Positions 46,901 through 54,560 of a DNA stretch of 64,000 bases are shown here, piece after piece. Within the stretch, counting starts at the first letter, position 1; each line of letters opens with the position of its first letter. A model generated the notes under the pieces. That model worked only from the letters and a program-made list of their open reading frames with translations. It ran no database searches and had not been told where the DNA came from. Source of the stretch: Sclerodactyla briareus (Eukaryota; Echinodermata; Holothuroidea; Dendrochirotida; Sclerodactylidae); NCBI GenBank assembly GCA_026419785.1, contig JAODTK010002777.1, positions 496,001-560,000 on the forward strand. The letters run 5' to 3'. The translations under genes were made by a program, and so were the position numbers.

Positions 46901-48715
46901 GAATACCCTATCTTGGTAAATTGCCACATGAAGTTACTTGAAGACTTACTGCCGAGCCCAGGTTTGAATCCTGGTTACGAACCATTGTAAGCAACAGGAG
47001 CTACTGGACAGACTATGAAGTTTACTTAAGCAATCACCTAAGTGCCATAGGCATGGAGAGGGGGGTGGGAGGGGGATTGCAGTCATACCCCAAGTGACCC
47101 AAGTGCTCAATACATTTTTAACACAAAACCTGAGTTTGTCAGTCCAAGTAGAAGTTTGCAGCGATTATTTAGCAGATATTGCAGCAGCATGGGACTAGGG
47201 CCCCATAAATTGTACTTATTTTGCCAATAGGAGGTGGGCCATTCATAAGGGCCACTTCTCTGGGTTCCGCCGTCAAAACCCCCCCCCCCATGACAAATCT
47301 CTGCTGACGCTACGATCAACTCACTCACCAACTGTGGCCCAGGGTTCAAAACCTAGTCAGTTATTTTAGAAAACAGAAGTTACGGTCATTGACCATACTC
47401 TCGCTTTCTCTATTACCTGGGCATTCTTGGGCACTTTATCAGCTTTGTCCACGGTCCTGCAGGTTGATCAAGTTTCGTCTTGGATTACGAGGAAGAATGC
47501 TAATGGTGTTGTCTTCTTAGCTAGTGATTCATACTCCCTTCTGTAATGACTTGGACCTGAGAAATGAAACGAGTTCTGATTGTTTTTGTTAGGCAATTCG
47601 TATGTTTTGAACCAACCCCATCTTACGGTTGAAAGAGATCAACTGACGTTAGCAGCTAATAACATCAGAATCCGAAATTGTCTAGTGGTGGATATTTGGC
47701 TAGCCTTTTGCTTCACCTTGAGCCCCTATTCATGACCAAGTTACAATTCCTTGGAAAGGATAGTTGACCATGAACTGTGTCTCATGAAAATGTGAAATGA
47801 ATCAAAAATAGGCTAACTTATGCCAATTCAACACTTCACCCTTTTCTAATTCCACTAGCTCAGGACCAACAGTGGACCGCACTGAATATAATTTAATGGA
47901 ACTCCACCGAACTTTATTTATTTGTATAAATTATCCGAGTAAACACACCCTGGGTGGCCCTCCATTGGCAGGATTTTTTTTTTGTGACATATGGCAACTA
48001 TATCACTAGAGTTCGTAAAATCTTCAAACCTCATAATTTTACCCATAATCTCACTAACAAGCTTGAACAAAAATCATGGAGTAGATTAAGTGACTTCCGT
48101 GCTCAAATCTAATCATATACTGTCAACACCCAGATACTACATCCAACCCGAAACTTCCGGGTCATAGAAGGTCGGTCTTACCGGTTCGGAGAAATCCTGC
48201 CAACAAGAAATGTGACCCCACATAATACACACACGCTGAAAGGATCATTGAGTCTCTTTCTTAACTTTGTTCAAGTAGACCAAAATGATATTACCTGCCC
48301 AGTGGTGAATACAGACACTGTGATTGAAAGGATACAACTTCGCCAAATAGACCTCAAATAGTCAGGTAAAACCAAGCTTTATAACGGAACCCATTTGGCT
48401 CCGATAACTAATTATTTTACTGGATAATTAGTCAGAGAGAGGACAAAGTCCAGTTGTCCATGCTTCCGTTGGAATTATGCAGCCATGCAATGATGTTGTG
48501 GAAGATCAAGGCGGAATGAATAAGATCATAGGAGCAAGAAAACTGAGACATCCATTCATGTATGCATGAATGGTTCTGGACAATGCCGCGCACCTGACTA
48601 TTGGTGAAGACCTCCTTCAAGCTTCTCACTGGTTTGTGTAGTTGAGCCTGATTGGTTCAGGGCTACCAGGGCTGGAAACGCAAAACCAGTAGTGTAGTAG
48701 GTACTCTTCAAAATC
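28367..48715 (-). CDS. ATG7: ATG7, E1-like ubiquitin-like modifier-activating enzyme (gene span, 5' end missing)
   Basis: ATG7 activates ATG12 and the ATG8/LC3 family in the cytoplasm: it adenylates their C-terminal glycine, holds them as a thioester on a cysteine, and passes them to ATG10 and ATG3. Fourteen exons on the minus strand align in order with human ATG7 (703 residues) from about residue 130 to the end. Key parts seen are the ATP-binding loop [14 protein letters not shown], the adenylation-domain run [19 protein letters not shown], the catalytic-cysteine segment [10 protein letters not shown] (human Cys572), and two CxxC pairs ([15 protein letters not shown]) of the kind that bind structural zinc in E1 enzymes. 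Thirteen exons have GT-AG borders with matching phases. The ~130 N-terminal residues were not located. Single-base indels occur in about eight exons and are best read as assembly noise. Introns up to ~4 kb are filled with repeats. Confidence 0.95.
31065..31262 (-). CDS. ATG7: ATG7 exon: IRGF...[15 protein letters not shown]...[10 protein letters not shown]
   Basis: The exon runs from acceptor CTGGCAG to donor GAG/GTGAGA. It carries [33 protein letters not shown] and [15 protein letters not shown], matching human IRGFLSRF to LTLLHQETQAAE. The CTAC pair is the second zinc-type CxxC. The pieces fall in three frames; about three lost bases explain this, and restoring them gives 67 codons and phase 0 at both ends. 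Confidence 0.93.
31725..31809 (-). CDS. ATG7: ATG7 exon: [11 protein letters not shown]...SPLGLVPHQ
   Basis: Acceptor CTCTTTAG and donor CAG/GTATGA bound 85 bases in one clean frame. The exon completes the Gly codon split by the previous intron and ends SPLGLVPHQ, matching human TSLGLVPHQ. No indel is needed. Confidence 0.95.
31930..32290 (-). mobile_element. LINE fragment (RT C-terminal region) in ATG7 intron
   Basis: On the minus strand the frame reads [18 protein letters not shown] (about 32270-32205), then, nearer 32040, [10 protein letters not shown]. The pair W..R.DD..KLERN and GRPRKTW is typical of the post-RT region of several non-LTR retrotransposon clades. Frames are broken. The clade (RTE-like or L1/Tx1-like) cannot be settled from this piece. 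Confidence 0.65.
32370..32770 (+). mobile_element. LINE fragment (RT thumb and C-terminus) in ATG7 intron
   Basis: The plus strand reads KLVHYLRDL (about 32390), MELGQIWGD (about 32458) and, in one long clean frame, [20 protein letters not shown] followed by [19 protein letters not shown] (about 32566-32690). This is the classic RGH...WNSLP end of CR1/Jockey-group reverse transcriptases. Only the last part of the element is present. Confidence 0.8.
32800..33390 (+). mobile_element. Second LINE 3' end with GCGCTATATAAATG tail
   Basis: [14 protein letters not shown] (about 32854-32895) matches the FK..LKTHLF end of many LINE ORFs. The 3' end at about 33348-33390 reads TTTAGCGCTATATAAATGC followed by TTTATTTATTTATT, a tail common in invertebrate LINEs and derived SINEs. 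The two tandem LINE ends in this intron are separate insertions. Confidence 0.6.
33400..34200. other. ATG7 intron, no feature recognised
   Basis: AT-rich intron sequence with poly-A and poly-T runs at about 33980-34025. No exon or transposon family is seen. Confidence 0.4.
34206..35329. mobile_element. Foldback/MITE-like element with doubled, GACGC-expanded terminal repeats (PIF/Harbinger-like)
   Basis: The left end AGCGCTTTCACACCAGGCGC and the right end on the minus strand AGGCCCTTTCACACTGGCGC form inverted repeats, each followed by (GACGC)n and GATAAAAAG. Inside, both ends carry a second copy: GGACCTTTCACACTGGCGGG near 34261 and, inverted, GGACCTTTCACACCGGCGCG near 35252. TTA flanks both sides (34203-34205 and 35330-35332), matching the TWA target duplication of PIF/Harbinger elements. 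No transposase is visible. The core holds C-rich runs and the ~80 bp repeat shared with 26.64-26.72 kb. Confidence 0.7.
35337..35455. repeat. Short repeat shared with 50.63-50.74 kb
   Basis: TTCCAGCACAGAAACATTTG and, later, ACCCATAATGCTGTG recur at 50628-50735 in the same order. It lies between the foldback element and the catalytic exon of ATG7. The family is unknown. Confidence 0.45.
35476..35591 (-). CDS. ATG7: ATG7 exon with catalytic cysteine
   Basis: Acceptor CTCTCTCAG and donor GG/GTAAGA bound 116 bases. The exon reads [17 protein letters not shown] and then [19 protein letters not shown]. The cysteine of QQCTVSRPG aligns with the thioester-forming Cys572 of human ATG7. The frame is intact. 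Confidence 0.97.
36243..36407 (-). CDS. ATG7: ATG7 exon: [19 protein letters not shown]...[14 protein letters not shown]
   Basis: The exon has 165 bases, phase 0 at both ends, acceptor CTTTCTTCAG and donor AAT/GTAAGT. It encodes the end of the adenylation domain and the first CxxC pair (GCYFCNDV), followed by the start of the crossover region. A family B element lies about 80 bp upstream of its acceptor. Confidence 0.97.
36485..37590 (+). mobile_element. Family B tandem-module element (copy B2) in ATG7 intron
   Basis: The 5' block (about 36485-36590, TATGTTTCGACCAACC, AACAGATAATAACGG) is shared with copy B3 at 47.58 kb. Then come CTAATCAGTGACCAATCTCA and modules with CATACCCACCATGTTCCATG and ATAAATTATGCAAATT. 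The 3' end has CAAGAAAGTGTGACACAC, a CA microsatellite, and GTATCGCTAAGTATCTTTCT before a degraded hairpin (GAACTTTCTG). Confidence 0.65.
37831..37967 (-). CDS. ATG7: ATG7 exon: [19 protein letters not shown]
   Basis: Acceptor CTCATTCAG and donor AAG/GTAAGA bound 137 bases in one frame. It opens by completing the Asp codon begun in the previous exon and continues [17 protein letters not shown], then the E1-family adenylation core [12 protein letters not shown], ending SSKRK as in human ATG7. Confidence 0.97.
38159..38189. repeat. 31-base poly-C run
   Basis: An uninterrupted run of 31 C lies in an ATG7 intron between exons at 37.97 and 39.23 kb. The true length is uncertain, since homopolymers are unreliable in this assembly. 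Confidence 0.9.
39232..39287 (-). CDS. ATG7: ATG7 short exon around SIPMPGH
   Basis: A 56-base exon lies between acceptor GATTCCAG and donor GTGAGT. It reads KSAGHQFSI, then GHSVGKS. The human segment is NARGFNMSIPMPGH. The middle is out of frame because two bases appear to be missing within CC runs. With them the exon has 58 bases and its phase fits both neighbours. A family A element starts ~90 bp away. Confidence 0.85.
39370..41015 (+). mobile_element. Family A tandem-module element, most complete copy, in ATG7 intron
   Basis: The 5' end has two palindromes, TTTGTTTTGCAAAACAAA (39371-39388) and GTGCCATGGCAC (39395-39406), then AGTAGCTCACCTG. The body has at least seven modules of 142-144 bp; GAAGGTACGGCTATTAG recurs at 40113, 40257, 40399 and 40542. 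Each module holds GGCCCTAGGGCCC, itself palindromic, and CATCAAAATTTGTAGGAGG. A GGAT/GATA microsatellite (40771-40985) follows, then GACATGCAGGATCACAATAG and the damaged terminal hairpin. No coding sequence. The layout fits non-autonomous Helentron-type (HINE, pearl, Tsp) elements. Confidence 0.8.
40771..40985. repeat. GGAT/GATA tetranucleotide microsatellite
   Basis: GGATGGATGG grades into GATAGATAGATA with TATAGATA variants over about 215 bp. The minus frames over it stay open, giving Tyr-Leu-Ser-Ile repeats that are not a gene. It occupies the microsatellite slot of the family A element. Confidence 0.95.
41015..41560. other. ATG7 intron, no feature recognised
   Basis: Between the family A and family C elements. 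No exon, domain or repeat family is seen. Confidence 0.35.
41560..42485 (+). mobile_element. Family C array, ~275 bp dimeric modules, in ATG7 intron
   Basis: Modules of about 275 bp alternate two related half-units. One holds ATGACCTTTGACCTGACTCC and GATCATGAACT; the other holds ACCAAAAACAATAGGG and AAGCTGTATAC. AAGCTGTATAC recurs at about 41697 and 41991. The same dimer is found at 62440-63340. The array ends at CAAGCCAGACATCACAGACA and a short CATACATACACA microsatellite. No clear terminal hairpin was found. Confidence 0.65.
42978..43137 (-). CDS. ATG7: ATG7 exon: [11 protein letters not shown]...NPVRQ...KLSKIFPGV
   Basis: Acceptor TTCCCAG and donor GTG/GTAAGT bound 160 bases. It carries [29 protein letters not shown] and [20 protein letters not shown], matching human [22 protein letters not shown] onward. 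The two halves differ by one frame at an AAA run; without the extra A the exon has 159 bases and phase 0 at both ends. Confidence 0.95.
43639..43774 (-). CDS. ATG7: ATG7 exon with ATP-binding glycine loop
   Basis: The exon carries [18 protein letters not shown] and [19 protein letters not shown] in shifted frames, matching human SSVDLNLKLM, WRLVPTLDLDKV and [17 protein letters not shown]. The GAGTLG glycine loop binds ATP. The donor is ATA/GTGAGT and the likely acceptor is GCCCCAG. At least two single-base losses are needed; the exact 5' end is less sure. Confidence 0.92.
44019..44108 (-). CDS. ATG7: ATG7 exon: [16 protein letters not shown]...SESMDPN
   Basis: The exon has 90 bases in one clean frame, reading [19 protein letters not shown] and then [10 protein letters not shown]. 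Human ATG7 has CPKAVGWEKNQKGGMGPRM and VNLSECMDPKR. The donor is AG/GTTAGG and the acceptor GCCGTAG. Confidence 0.96.
44295..44490 (+). mobile_element. Family D 5' fragment in ATG7 intron
   Basis: AATATGGTTTTGGGGCTGTG is followed by TCTGCTGCCGTCTCCGCTGG, GTTAGGTGTTAGTAAATAAC and CTGAAACTTGGTACACATG. This matches the family D start at 53.43 kb without the first arm of its hairpin. Confidence 0.55.
44730..44850 (-). CDS. ATG7: ATG7 exon: GFRDR...CDHSIVLHV
   Basis: Between acceptor CCTTGCAG and donor AAG/GTAGGC lie [21 protein letters not shown] and a short tail ending next to CPKCVGWE of the following exon. The human segment is VEVVCFRDR, AHSIIFEVKL. The pieces lie in three frames, so two or more indels are present, and the call rests partly on order and position. 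Confidence 0.75.
44860..46715. other. ATG7 intron, no feature recognised
   Basis: Mostly single-copy AT-rich DNA. Minus frames of 88-94 codons near 45133 and 46293 show no domain and do not align with ATG7. Confidence 0.4.
46716..46790 (-). CDS. ATG7: ATG7 exon: [19 protein letters not shown]
   Basis: One open frame reads [18 protein letters not shown] and then TLRAYKW, aligning with human YDPCNLAQYPGWPLRNFL and VLAAHRW. The donor is TG/GTAGGT, whose phase fits the next exon. No AG acceptor is visible at the expected place (the sequence reads CTCTGCG before TTTGG), perhaps because of a lost base. Confidence 0.85.
46795..47415. other. ATG7 intron, simple repeats only
   Basis: Holds a poly-T run (about 46860-46876) and a C-rich run (about 47279-47290). 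No exon was found here other than the flanking ones. Confidence 0.35.
47417..47556 (-). CDS. ATG7: ATG7 exon: [21 protein letters not shown]
   Basis: Acceptor ATTTCTCAG and donor CAG/GTAATA bound 140 bases. The best frame reads [19 protein letters not shown] and then DET, matching human [20 protein letters not shown] and YDEN. The first residues (VQVITE) and the last ones ([12 protein letters not shown]) are in other frames, so two indels are likely. A family B element lies only ~25 bp upstream of the acceptor. Confidence 0.88.
47578..48290 (+). mobile_element. Family B element (copy B3) in ATG7 intron
   Basis: It starts with the block shared with B2 (TTCGTATGTTTTGAACCAAC, AGCAGCTAATAACATCAGAA). 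The body is short, with CATAATTTTACCCATAATCT and CCGGTTCGGAGAAATCC. It ends CAAGAAATGTGACCC, a few ACAC units, and TCTTTCTTAACTTTGTTCAAG, which can form the imperfect family B hairpin. It lies ~25 bp from an ATG7 acceptor. Confidence 0.6.
48594..48715 (-). CDS. ATG7: ATG7 exon: [18 protein letters not shown]
   Basis: From acceptor TCTGATTTTAG the frame reads [10 protein letters not shown]. After a TTTT run, one base out of frame, it continues [10 protein letters not shown], and then in another frame VFTNSQ up to donor CAG/GTGCGC. The human counterpart is DLKKYHFYYWFCYPAL and RFSLKQ. This is the most 5' exon found; it corresponds to about human residue 130. Confidence 0.88.
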
Positions 48716-49290
48716 CTAAAATCAGAATAGAAGGGAATACCATGGACAATTCTAATTTCTGGACATGTTCATATCGGTAATACTGGCAACTTGAACGCCC
48801 GACTTTGCACTGTAACCACTGTCCATTGATTATAGCAGTGCTGAATCTAATAATTGAGTCTCATTACAAATGCTGATAATTTTATTTAAGGTTGCATACG
48901 ACCGTGTTTGGTACCTTCAGTCCCTTGAGATGATGTCCTAATAACCACTCATCTTGGACAACGTTCATTCTACAAAACTTAAATTTTAAACATCCGGGGA
49001 AACGAGTTTACTCGACCTGATTGACATCAATCAATGGGGGGAATTTGATACCCAACTCCCTGCCAATTCTAGCCAACGTAGCCCCGACAATTGATGCAGC
49101 TAGGTAGAACGAATTCTATAGTGAAGATGATCACTTACTTCAAGGCTCAGTCACACTAACGGTTGAGTAAATATAGCGTGCACACACAAAACCCAAATAG
49201 CACAAGTCACACCAATGATCAACAACAATTTAAAATGTGAATCAATCCATGAGCCATAATCCATTCGTCAACTTGAAAGGTGGAACCAGG
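48716..49290. other. No feature recognised; ATG7 N-terminal exons expected upstream of here
   Basis: I looked for the missing ATG7 N-terminal segments (such as FWHELTQKKLN or LLLTFA) on the minus strand here and further right and found none I could support. Confidence 0.3.
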
Positions 49291-49590
49291 GTTCCTGCGT
49301 TCTGGGACAACAATCTCATAACTTCCCATGACCATATGACCAAATGAAGGGATTTCCATGAAATCCTCTCTATGACATTTATCATAGAACTGAGATCCAA
49401 AAAGGGGCCAAAGCAAAAACAGCAAAAGGGTGAGAGAGTAATAACATCCCACTTCATGCGAAGATTTCCAATGACTTCCCATGACTCAACAACTTTTCAC
49501 TGAATTGAAAAAAATTATCCAGGCCCTGGGATTTCATTGAGGAAGTCAGGAACTTTTCCCAGGTTTTCGATGACGTAGGACCCGTGTAAA
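49290..49590. repeat. Dispersed TTCCATGACTT-type repeat
   Basis: CCATGACTCAACAACTTTTC, ACTGAATTG and TTATCCAGGCCCTGGGATTT match 22735-22830 in order and orientation. It is a short interspersed element of unknown class. Confidence 0.55.
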
Positions 49591-51190
49591 CCTGCTCTGA
49601 CCAAAAAGGGAGACCCAGCTGCTGTTACGTTAGTGTTCAAATATTATGGTATCATCCGATTATACCGATTTCCAATTATTAATATCATAATATGACCGAT
49701 TACGTACTGATCCGATATCTGTGTCTACATTCCTAGCATTTTGACTTCAATACCTCACTATTTATTTCTAGATATCAGCACACCCCAGGGGGGGGGATTG
49801 ACTTTTTTTTTGCCCTCTTCGATTGTGGAATTTATAGCTACAGTGGACCGGACCCAATCCTATCGTTTGTTAGTGTGTGACCGGGGATCATGCTCCGTGG
49901 TAGGGGCAAGAATCCTGGCGGAAGGCAAAAAGAGAGGGAGGGTGGAAACCGATTTAGTTCAGCTAGAAACGCAGGAGAAAGTGAGAGCAGAGGAACAAAG
50001 TTGGTACAGACGCAGGGAGGGAAAGGGAAATTACCCGAGGAGAGCGCTCATTTCCAGGTCCGGAACTAATCTCACCAGCAAAGGCACACACGTGTGGCCA
50101 CCTAGAAGGCCGGAAGAAAGAGAACAAAGTGAGTAGGAAGTCAAGAAGAGCTGTAACAACGCAGAGCGGAATATTCAAGCTCCAACATAGTCGGAAGATA
50201 ACTGGTGTACTACATACTGCTCCACTGGTGAGCATCAGAAGGTCAAGAGGACATTTGTAAAGTGGGCTGGTGTAGCACACCGGAATGCTCCCTCACGTCG
50301 AAAGCGGGACGTAGGACAAGAGCAAGATTGCCCTAGCACCAAGGGACTTTCATAGTGAATAGGCAGTCAGTTTTCTATACACAAATACCTGCAGGAACGA
50401 GCATAAGGGCAGGTAGAAAAGAGCTTGTCCTAAAAAAGCCTTCAACCCCTTAAATGCTACATAAGTGTCCGCGAGGCAAAGTACAATGTGAAAAAAAAAA
50501 AAATTCTTGGTACAGGTTGCAAAAAAGTGTTTTGACAGCTTGCTTAGTCACAGGGAATATCAATCTCACCTCAATTGGATTATGTTGTAGAGATCATATT
50601 CTGCTCTCTGGGAACTCTCAAGTGACCTGCGTTCCAGCACAGAAATATTTGATAAAATTGGAGAGAAGGAGCCACACAGGAAATATGGGGCTGCGACTTC
50701 ATCAGGACTATTCCCACCCATAATGCAGTGCACAACAGGTGTTCGTGATAAGGTCGATTTGAGTGAAGTCGTCTTAAGAGAATTATAGACAGAGTATATG
50801 TATGAGATATTCTAGGTGAGATTAGTTTGTTGTAGCTCCACGTAAACGGCACTGTCTATTATTGCCAGCTGTTGATGCTATTGCCTCTTCAAGTACTCGA
50901 ATTGTGAGCTTTCACAGTTGTAGGAATTTCACCTACATGGTTCATTGGATTACTATTCTCTTTCACTCTATTTAGACCATGAACAATACATTCCACAACT
51001 CCTACCTGACTACCACTCATGCCTTACTTTCAATACATACCCCAGTCGAGGGTGTTTTTAGAGTTTGACACATCCCACACAGAGGATAAAAGTTTGGCAG
51101 GCAAACACTGTTTCCTGATGGGGTTCTATGGCCAAGGCGATGTCATGTAAGGCTAGTCTCAGACTGCAGCAAATTTAACTATGTTCGGGC
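49590..51190. other. No gene recognised
   Basis: An Arg/Glu-rich frame of 131 codons (49741-50136) is the longest here, but it has no recognisable domain. The segment 50628-50735 repeats that at 35337-35455. The remainder shows no family. Confidence 0.3.
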
Positions 51191-51445
51191 GTGTCATAAA
51201 AAAAACTCTATGGTGCTAGGGGTTTTTTTGAGGTGACAGTAGCTGAGGTGTGGATTCGCTTCCCACAGCAAATCCTCTCTGCTAGCAACCTTAAGCTCTT
51301 TCAAGAGTAGAGTTAAACGTATTCTATAAATGTATTGCCCATAACTTTGTTTTTATTTTGCCGTTCGTGAAGCGCTCAGAGGCGTCTTTAACTGATTAGG
51401 GCGCTATATAAATAGTGTATATAAGTATTATGTACAGCAGATTAA
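51190..51445 (+). mobile_element. LINE 3' end
   Basis: FFEVTVAEVW (about 51217-51246), then QQILSASNLKLF (about 51258-51293), then in the next frame FKSRVKRIL match the WNSLP..IR..SNL..FK..LK end of a CR1/L2-type ORF. It is followed by GAAGCGCTCAGAGGCG and GGCGCTATATAAATAGTG, the same style of tail as at 33.35 kb. Confidence 0.65.
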
Positions 51446-53157
51446 CAGCATACGGCTGTGAAGCTGGATCTAGTGCAGCCTTCTTGTCACAGTCTCTAAA
51501 CGCATCAACCGTGTGTGGAAGTTCATCAAGGTACCGGGCGAGACAAAGAGGTGGGAGGGAAATGGGGGGACAGCCTTGGTGAAGAGAGGTTTGAATATGT
51601 TAGGATCTACATCCTGAACACACTGCATGTACCAAGGAAAGAAAGCTTTATACCATTGGACATAAGGACTTGAGAGGCTGGGCGTGGTGTTCTAGTTACC
51701 GGCAGTAGATTGTCACCTTGATTGCCACGTAGTGGCAGCGAATGGGATGAGGTTATGTGAATTTGGTTCCCCTGTACGCCCAAATGTATCTAGAATGTAA
51801 AATTTGTTTTCTGCGCTGTAAAATGACCACAAGCTATCAACAAATGAGAGTGCCGCGGTTAAACCGGCAATCACTCCCCTGCTAGTACCTTGTCTTCCTC
51901 ATATGATTCCGCCAGCGCCCCTCTTGATCAGGCACGTCAGTAGGGTGCGCGGTTTATTTTATTTATTTACGGTTTATACCGGTACTCATGGCACGGTTTT
52001 TCGCAGTACCAATGCCGTATGCACAGGTACTATTACGTACTGGCTAAAATTACTGGTACTGGCTAAAACTGGGCTTGTAGTAAGTGTCAACTTCGGCGGC
52101 TGCACACATCATGGTTTCAGCATTAAAGTTCACCCATTAACAAAATGTCTTTTCATAAAAATAAATTTTAGTACTAAATAACCATTTTTGCTTCAATGTC
52201 AGTACTAAAGTGACCAATTCAAAGGGACTGCGTGAGGATTCCCGTTTTTTAGTTAATTAAGAGTGGTGGGACCAACGGACCAAGGTAGTTTAAGTGGCTT
52301 GTTTGCATTACAGAAAGTTTTCCATTTCAATAAAAAATAAAAATTCCTTTACATTAACACTGGGAAAATTGCTAAGGAACAAAAAACTTGAATGGAATTC
52401 CCCTCATCAGCCTGAGGAACGCTAAAATCAGTCAAATTGCCGTAACTATTTTCCGAAATTTGAGGGCAAAAAACTAAAAAACAACTGTATTTTCTATCAC
52501 TTCTCATGGGAATATCCAACGTTCAGCGGCGCGATCAATGCTCGGCAGGTAGCGCGGGTTGTCATTGGTTAGTTTAAACGTGATGTGAAATTACAGTGCT
52601 CTGATTAGTCGGCGGTCAAATTTCTAGCATCACAATGCGGTACAACAACCAGTACCAGTCGAGAAATAGAGGCTTTTTAATACAGACCTGCAGAACGCGG
52701 TAATTGCGTTGCGTATATAAGATGTGGTTGCGGGATATAGCGGTAAAACAGAGATACTTATTCAGTGACTCTGTGACACTGTAAAATGAGACCATATTTG
52801 ACACTGAAAAGTGATTTCAGCCAGAATATGGGTATATAGCAACAACAGAGCAAAAAGGGAGGATGTACAAGGGAGAGCTTGAAGTTGGAATTAAACTGCG
52901 ATGATACAAGTGTGTGTTGTACAGTATATATAAACAAGGAACAATAACGATCGCTGATGTTTTTCTAGACAAATGTGAATACCACGTACCAGCACCCATA
53001 TAAGCTGGGTGCCAAGGCATCGGTACTACCAGTTCCGCAAAATCTTAGACCCGCGCAACCCTTAGGCGTAGCCATGCAGCCTTCCGAGCATTTCCTATTT
53101 TCAGCTTCGCTTTCCCGATGGCCCTTTCAATCGCCTCCTGTCAGGACGGGCAACCTC

Positions 53158-53158
<1 letters not shown>
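51445..53158. other. No gene recognised
   Basis: AT-rich; short open frames on both strands have no domain. No RNA gene or repeat family is recognised. Confidence 0.35.

Positions 53159-53220
<62 letters not shown>
53159..53220. repeat. 62-base poly-C run
   Basis: An uninterrupted C run of about 62 bases. The plus frames over it give poly-proline frames that are artefacts. Such runs can form i-motif or, on the other strand, G-quadruplex; the assembled length may be unreliable. Confidence 0.93.
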
Positions 53221-53224
<4 letters not shown>

Positions 53225-53417
53225 CTACGTCACTGATCTTGGCCTTGTATATCTAACTCCCCATCGGGAATTGGTTACTCACCCGTCGAAATCGAATGCA
53301 TGATACTCAAGACAAAGTCTGTAGGGCACACCTGCTGATCACCCTGAATACAAAAAAAAAAATGGTTTCAAAAAAAGGGTTTTAAAAAAAATGGTTTAAA
53401 TGCGCTGTGGTTTTTTT

Positions 53418-54560
53418 ATATCCCCGCGACACTGAAAGTGTCTGGGAATATTAGGGGTTTGGGCGTGTAGCCGCCGCAGTCCCAGGCTCCGCGGCCGCTG
53501 GAAAACTTTAGGCGTTAGCGCAGTATGTAACTTTTGAAGGACAAACTGCAGGCTTTGGATACAAAGAGGATATTGTGGAGCGAATTGGACAAACTGTCTA
53601 TAGCGTCAAAACCCACCATTTCAAGCCGATGTTCCTATGTGGGAGTTATTGCCCTTAAAGTTTTGGCCATTATGAAGAGAAACTGGGGGGAATCCAATTG
53701 ACCAGCAATTAACGCATGAAGTCACACCTGGACAACACAGAAATTATGTTACGTATTCGATTGTTTCATCTTGTTTAATAAGTCAACAATTAGAGGAGGT
53801 CGGTTGTCTCTCTCACAACGTAACTATAAACACCGACCAAACCAACTACAGCAACCTCTCCATGGACTAAAAGTTTTGAAGTGACAATTACAGGTTTGAA
53901 TTCAATAAGAAAAACATGGAATGTTTGCAGGGTTGTGCAAATATTGACATCATGATCATGCATGATGGTGATGCATTTCGATCTAGCGCAATACACATGC
54001 TTCACATTAACAAACTTCAAGTTATAACTCCATAACGGGAAGTCCTATGAACTTTGGACTGAGCATTCAGTTTTTATCCAGCTATTAATTAGCCCTTGTA
54101 TAAAACATCCTGCAGTTGCCCTTTATCCTTTATCCGATTGACCCGAAACTTGGAACACAGTCGAAAAGTGGGACTCCATGCAATGCTGGGGGTGATTTAA
54201 TTTGCATAATTTAAACGAAATTTTCAAGTTAGTAGGATGTGAACGAAACTTGGGGGGTAGGGACTAGGGGAACTATAGTGATCCTGAATAACGTGGCGGT
54301 GTTTTCAAGGTCACGGAGGTCAAATTTGGATAATTTCTGTGATTTTCCAAACTGTCAGATTTGAACGGAAACATGGTGGATGGGGGATACATTGGTTCCT
54401 AACAACGGTAAAGGCTCATGTCAAGGCCCATCAGATTGCCATGTTTATGTTACTTTTTTTGTAAATGCCATGGATTACAACAAAACTGGTGCTGAAAGGC
54501 TATCTGGTTTTCTGACGAAATGAAGGTATTTATGGGGTGTTAAAGTACTTCTTCCCAATG
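53418..54560 (+). mobile_element. Family D element with 5' hairpin
   Basis: The start is the hairpin at 53418-53451 (ATATCCCC, GACACT, loop GAA, AGTGTC, GGGAATAT), then GGCGTGTAGCCGCCGCAGTC, GCGGCCGCTGG and TTTAGGCGTTAGCGCAG. The body contains CCGATTGACCCGAAACTTGG, GTGAACGAAACTTGG and CAAGGTCACGGAGGTCAAAT. The GC-rich arm stands out against its AT-rich surroundings. Confidence 0.65.

Noticed and set aside
28367-48715. ATG7 as a processed pseudogene
   Set aside because: Introns with GT-AG borders and correct phases are present, so it is not retroposed; the indels fit assembly noise better.
49741-50136. 131-codon plus frame rich in Arg and Glu
   Set aside because: No recognisable domain, splice context or homologous copy in the window; left as unassigned rather than called a gene.
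52975-53303. Poly-proline frames
   Set aside because: Translation of the poly-C run.
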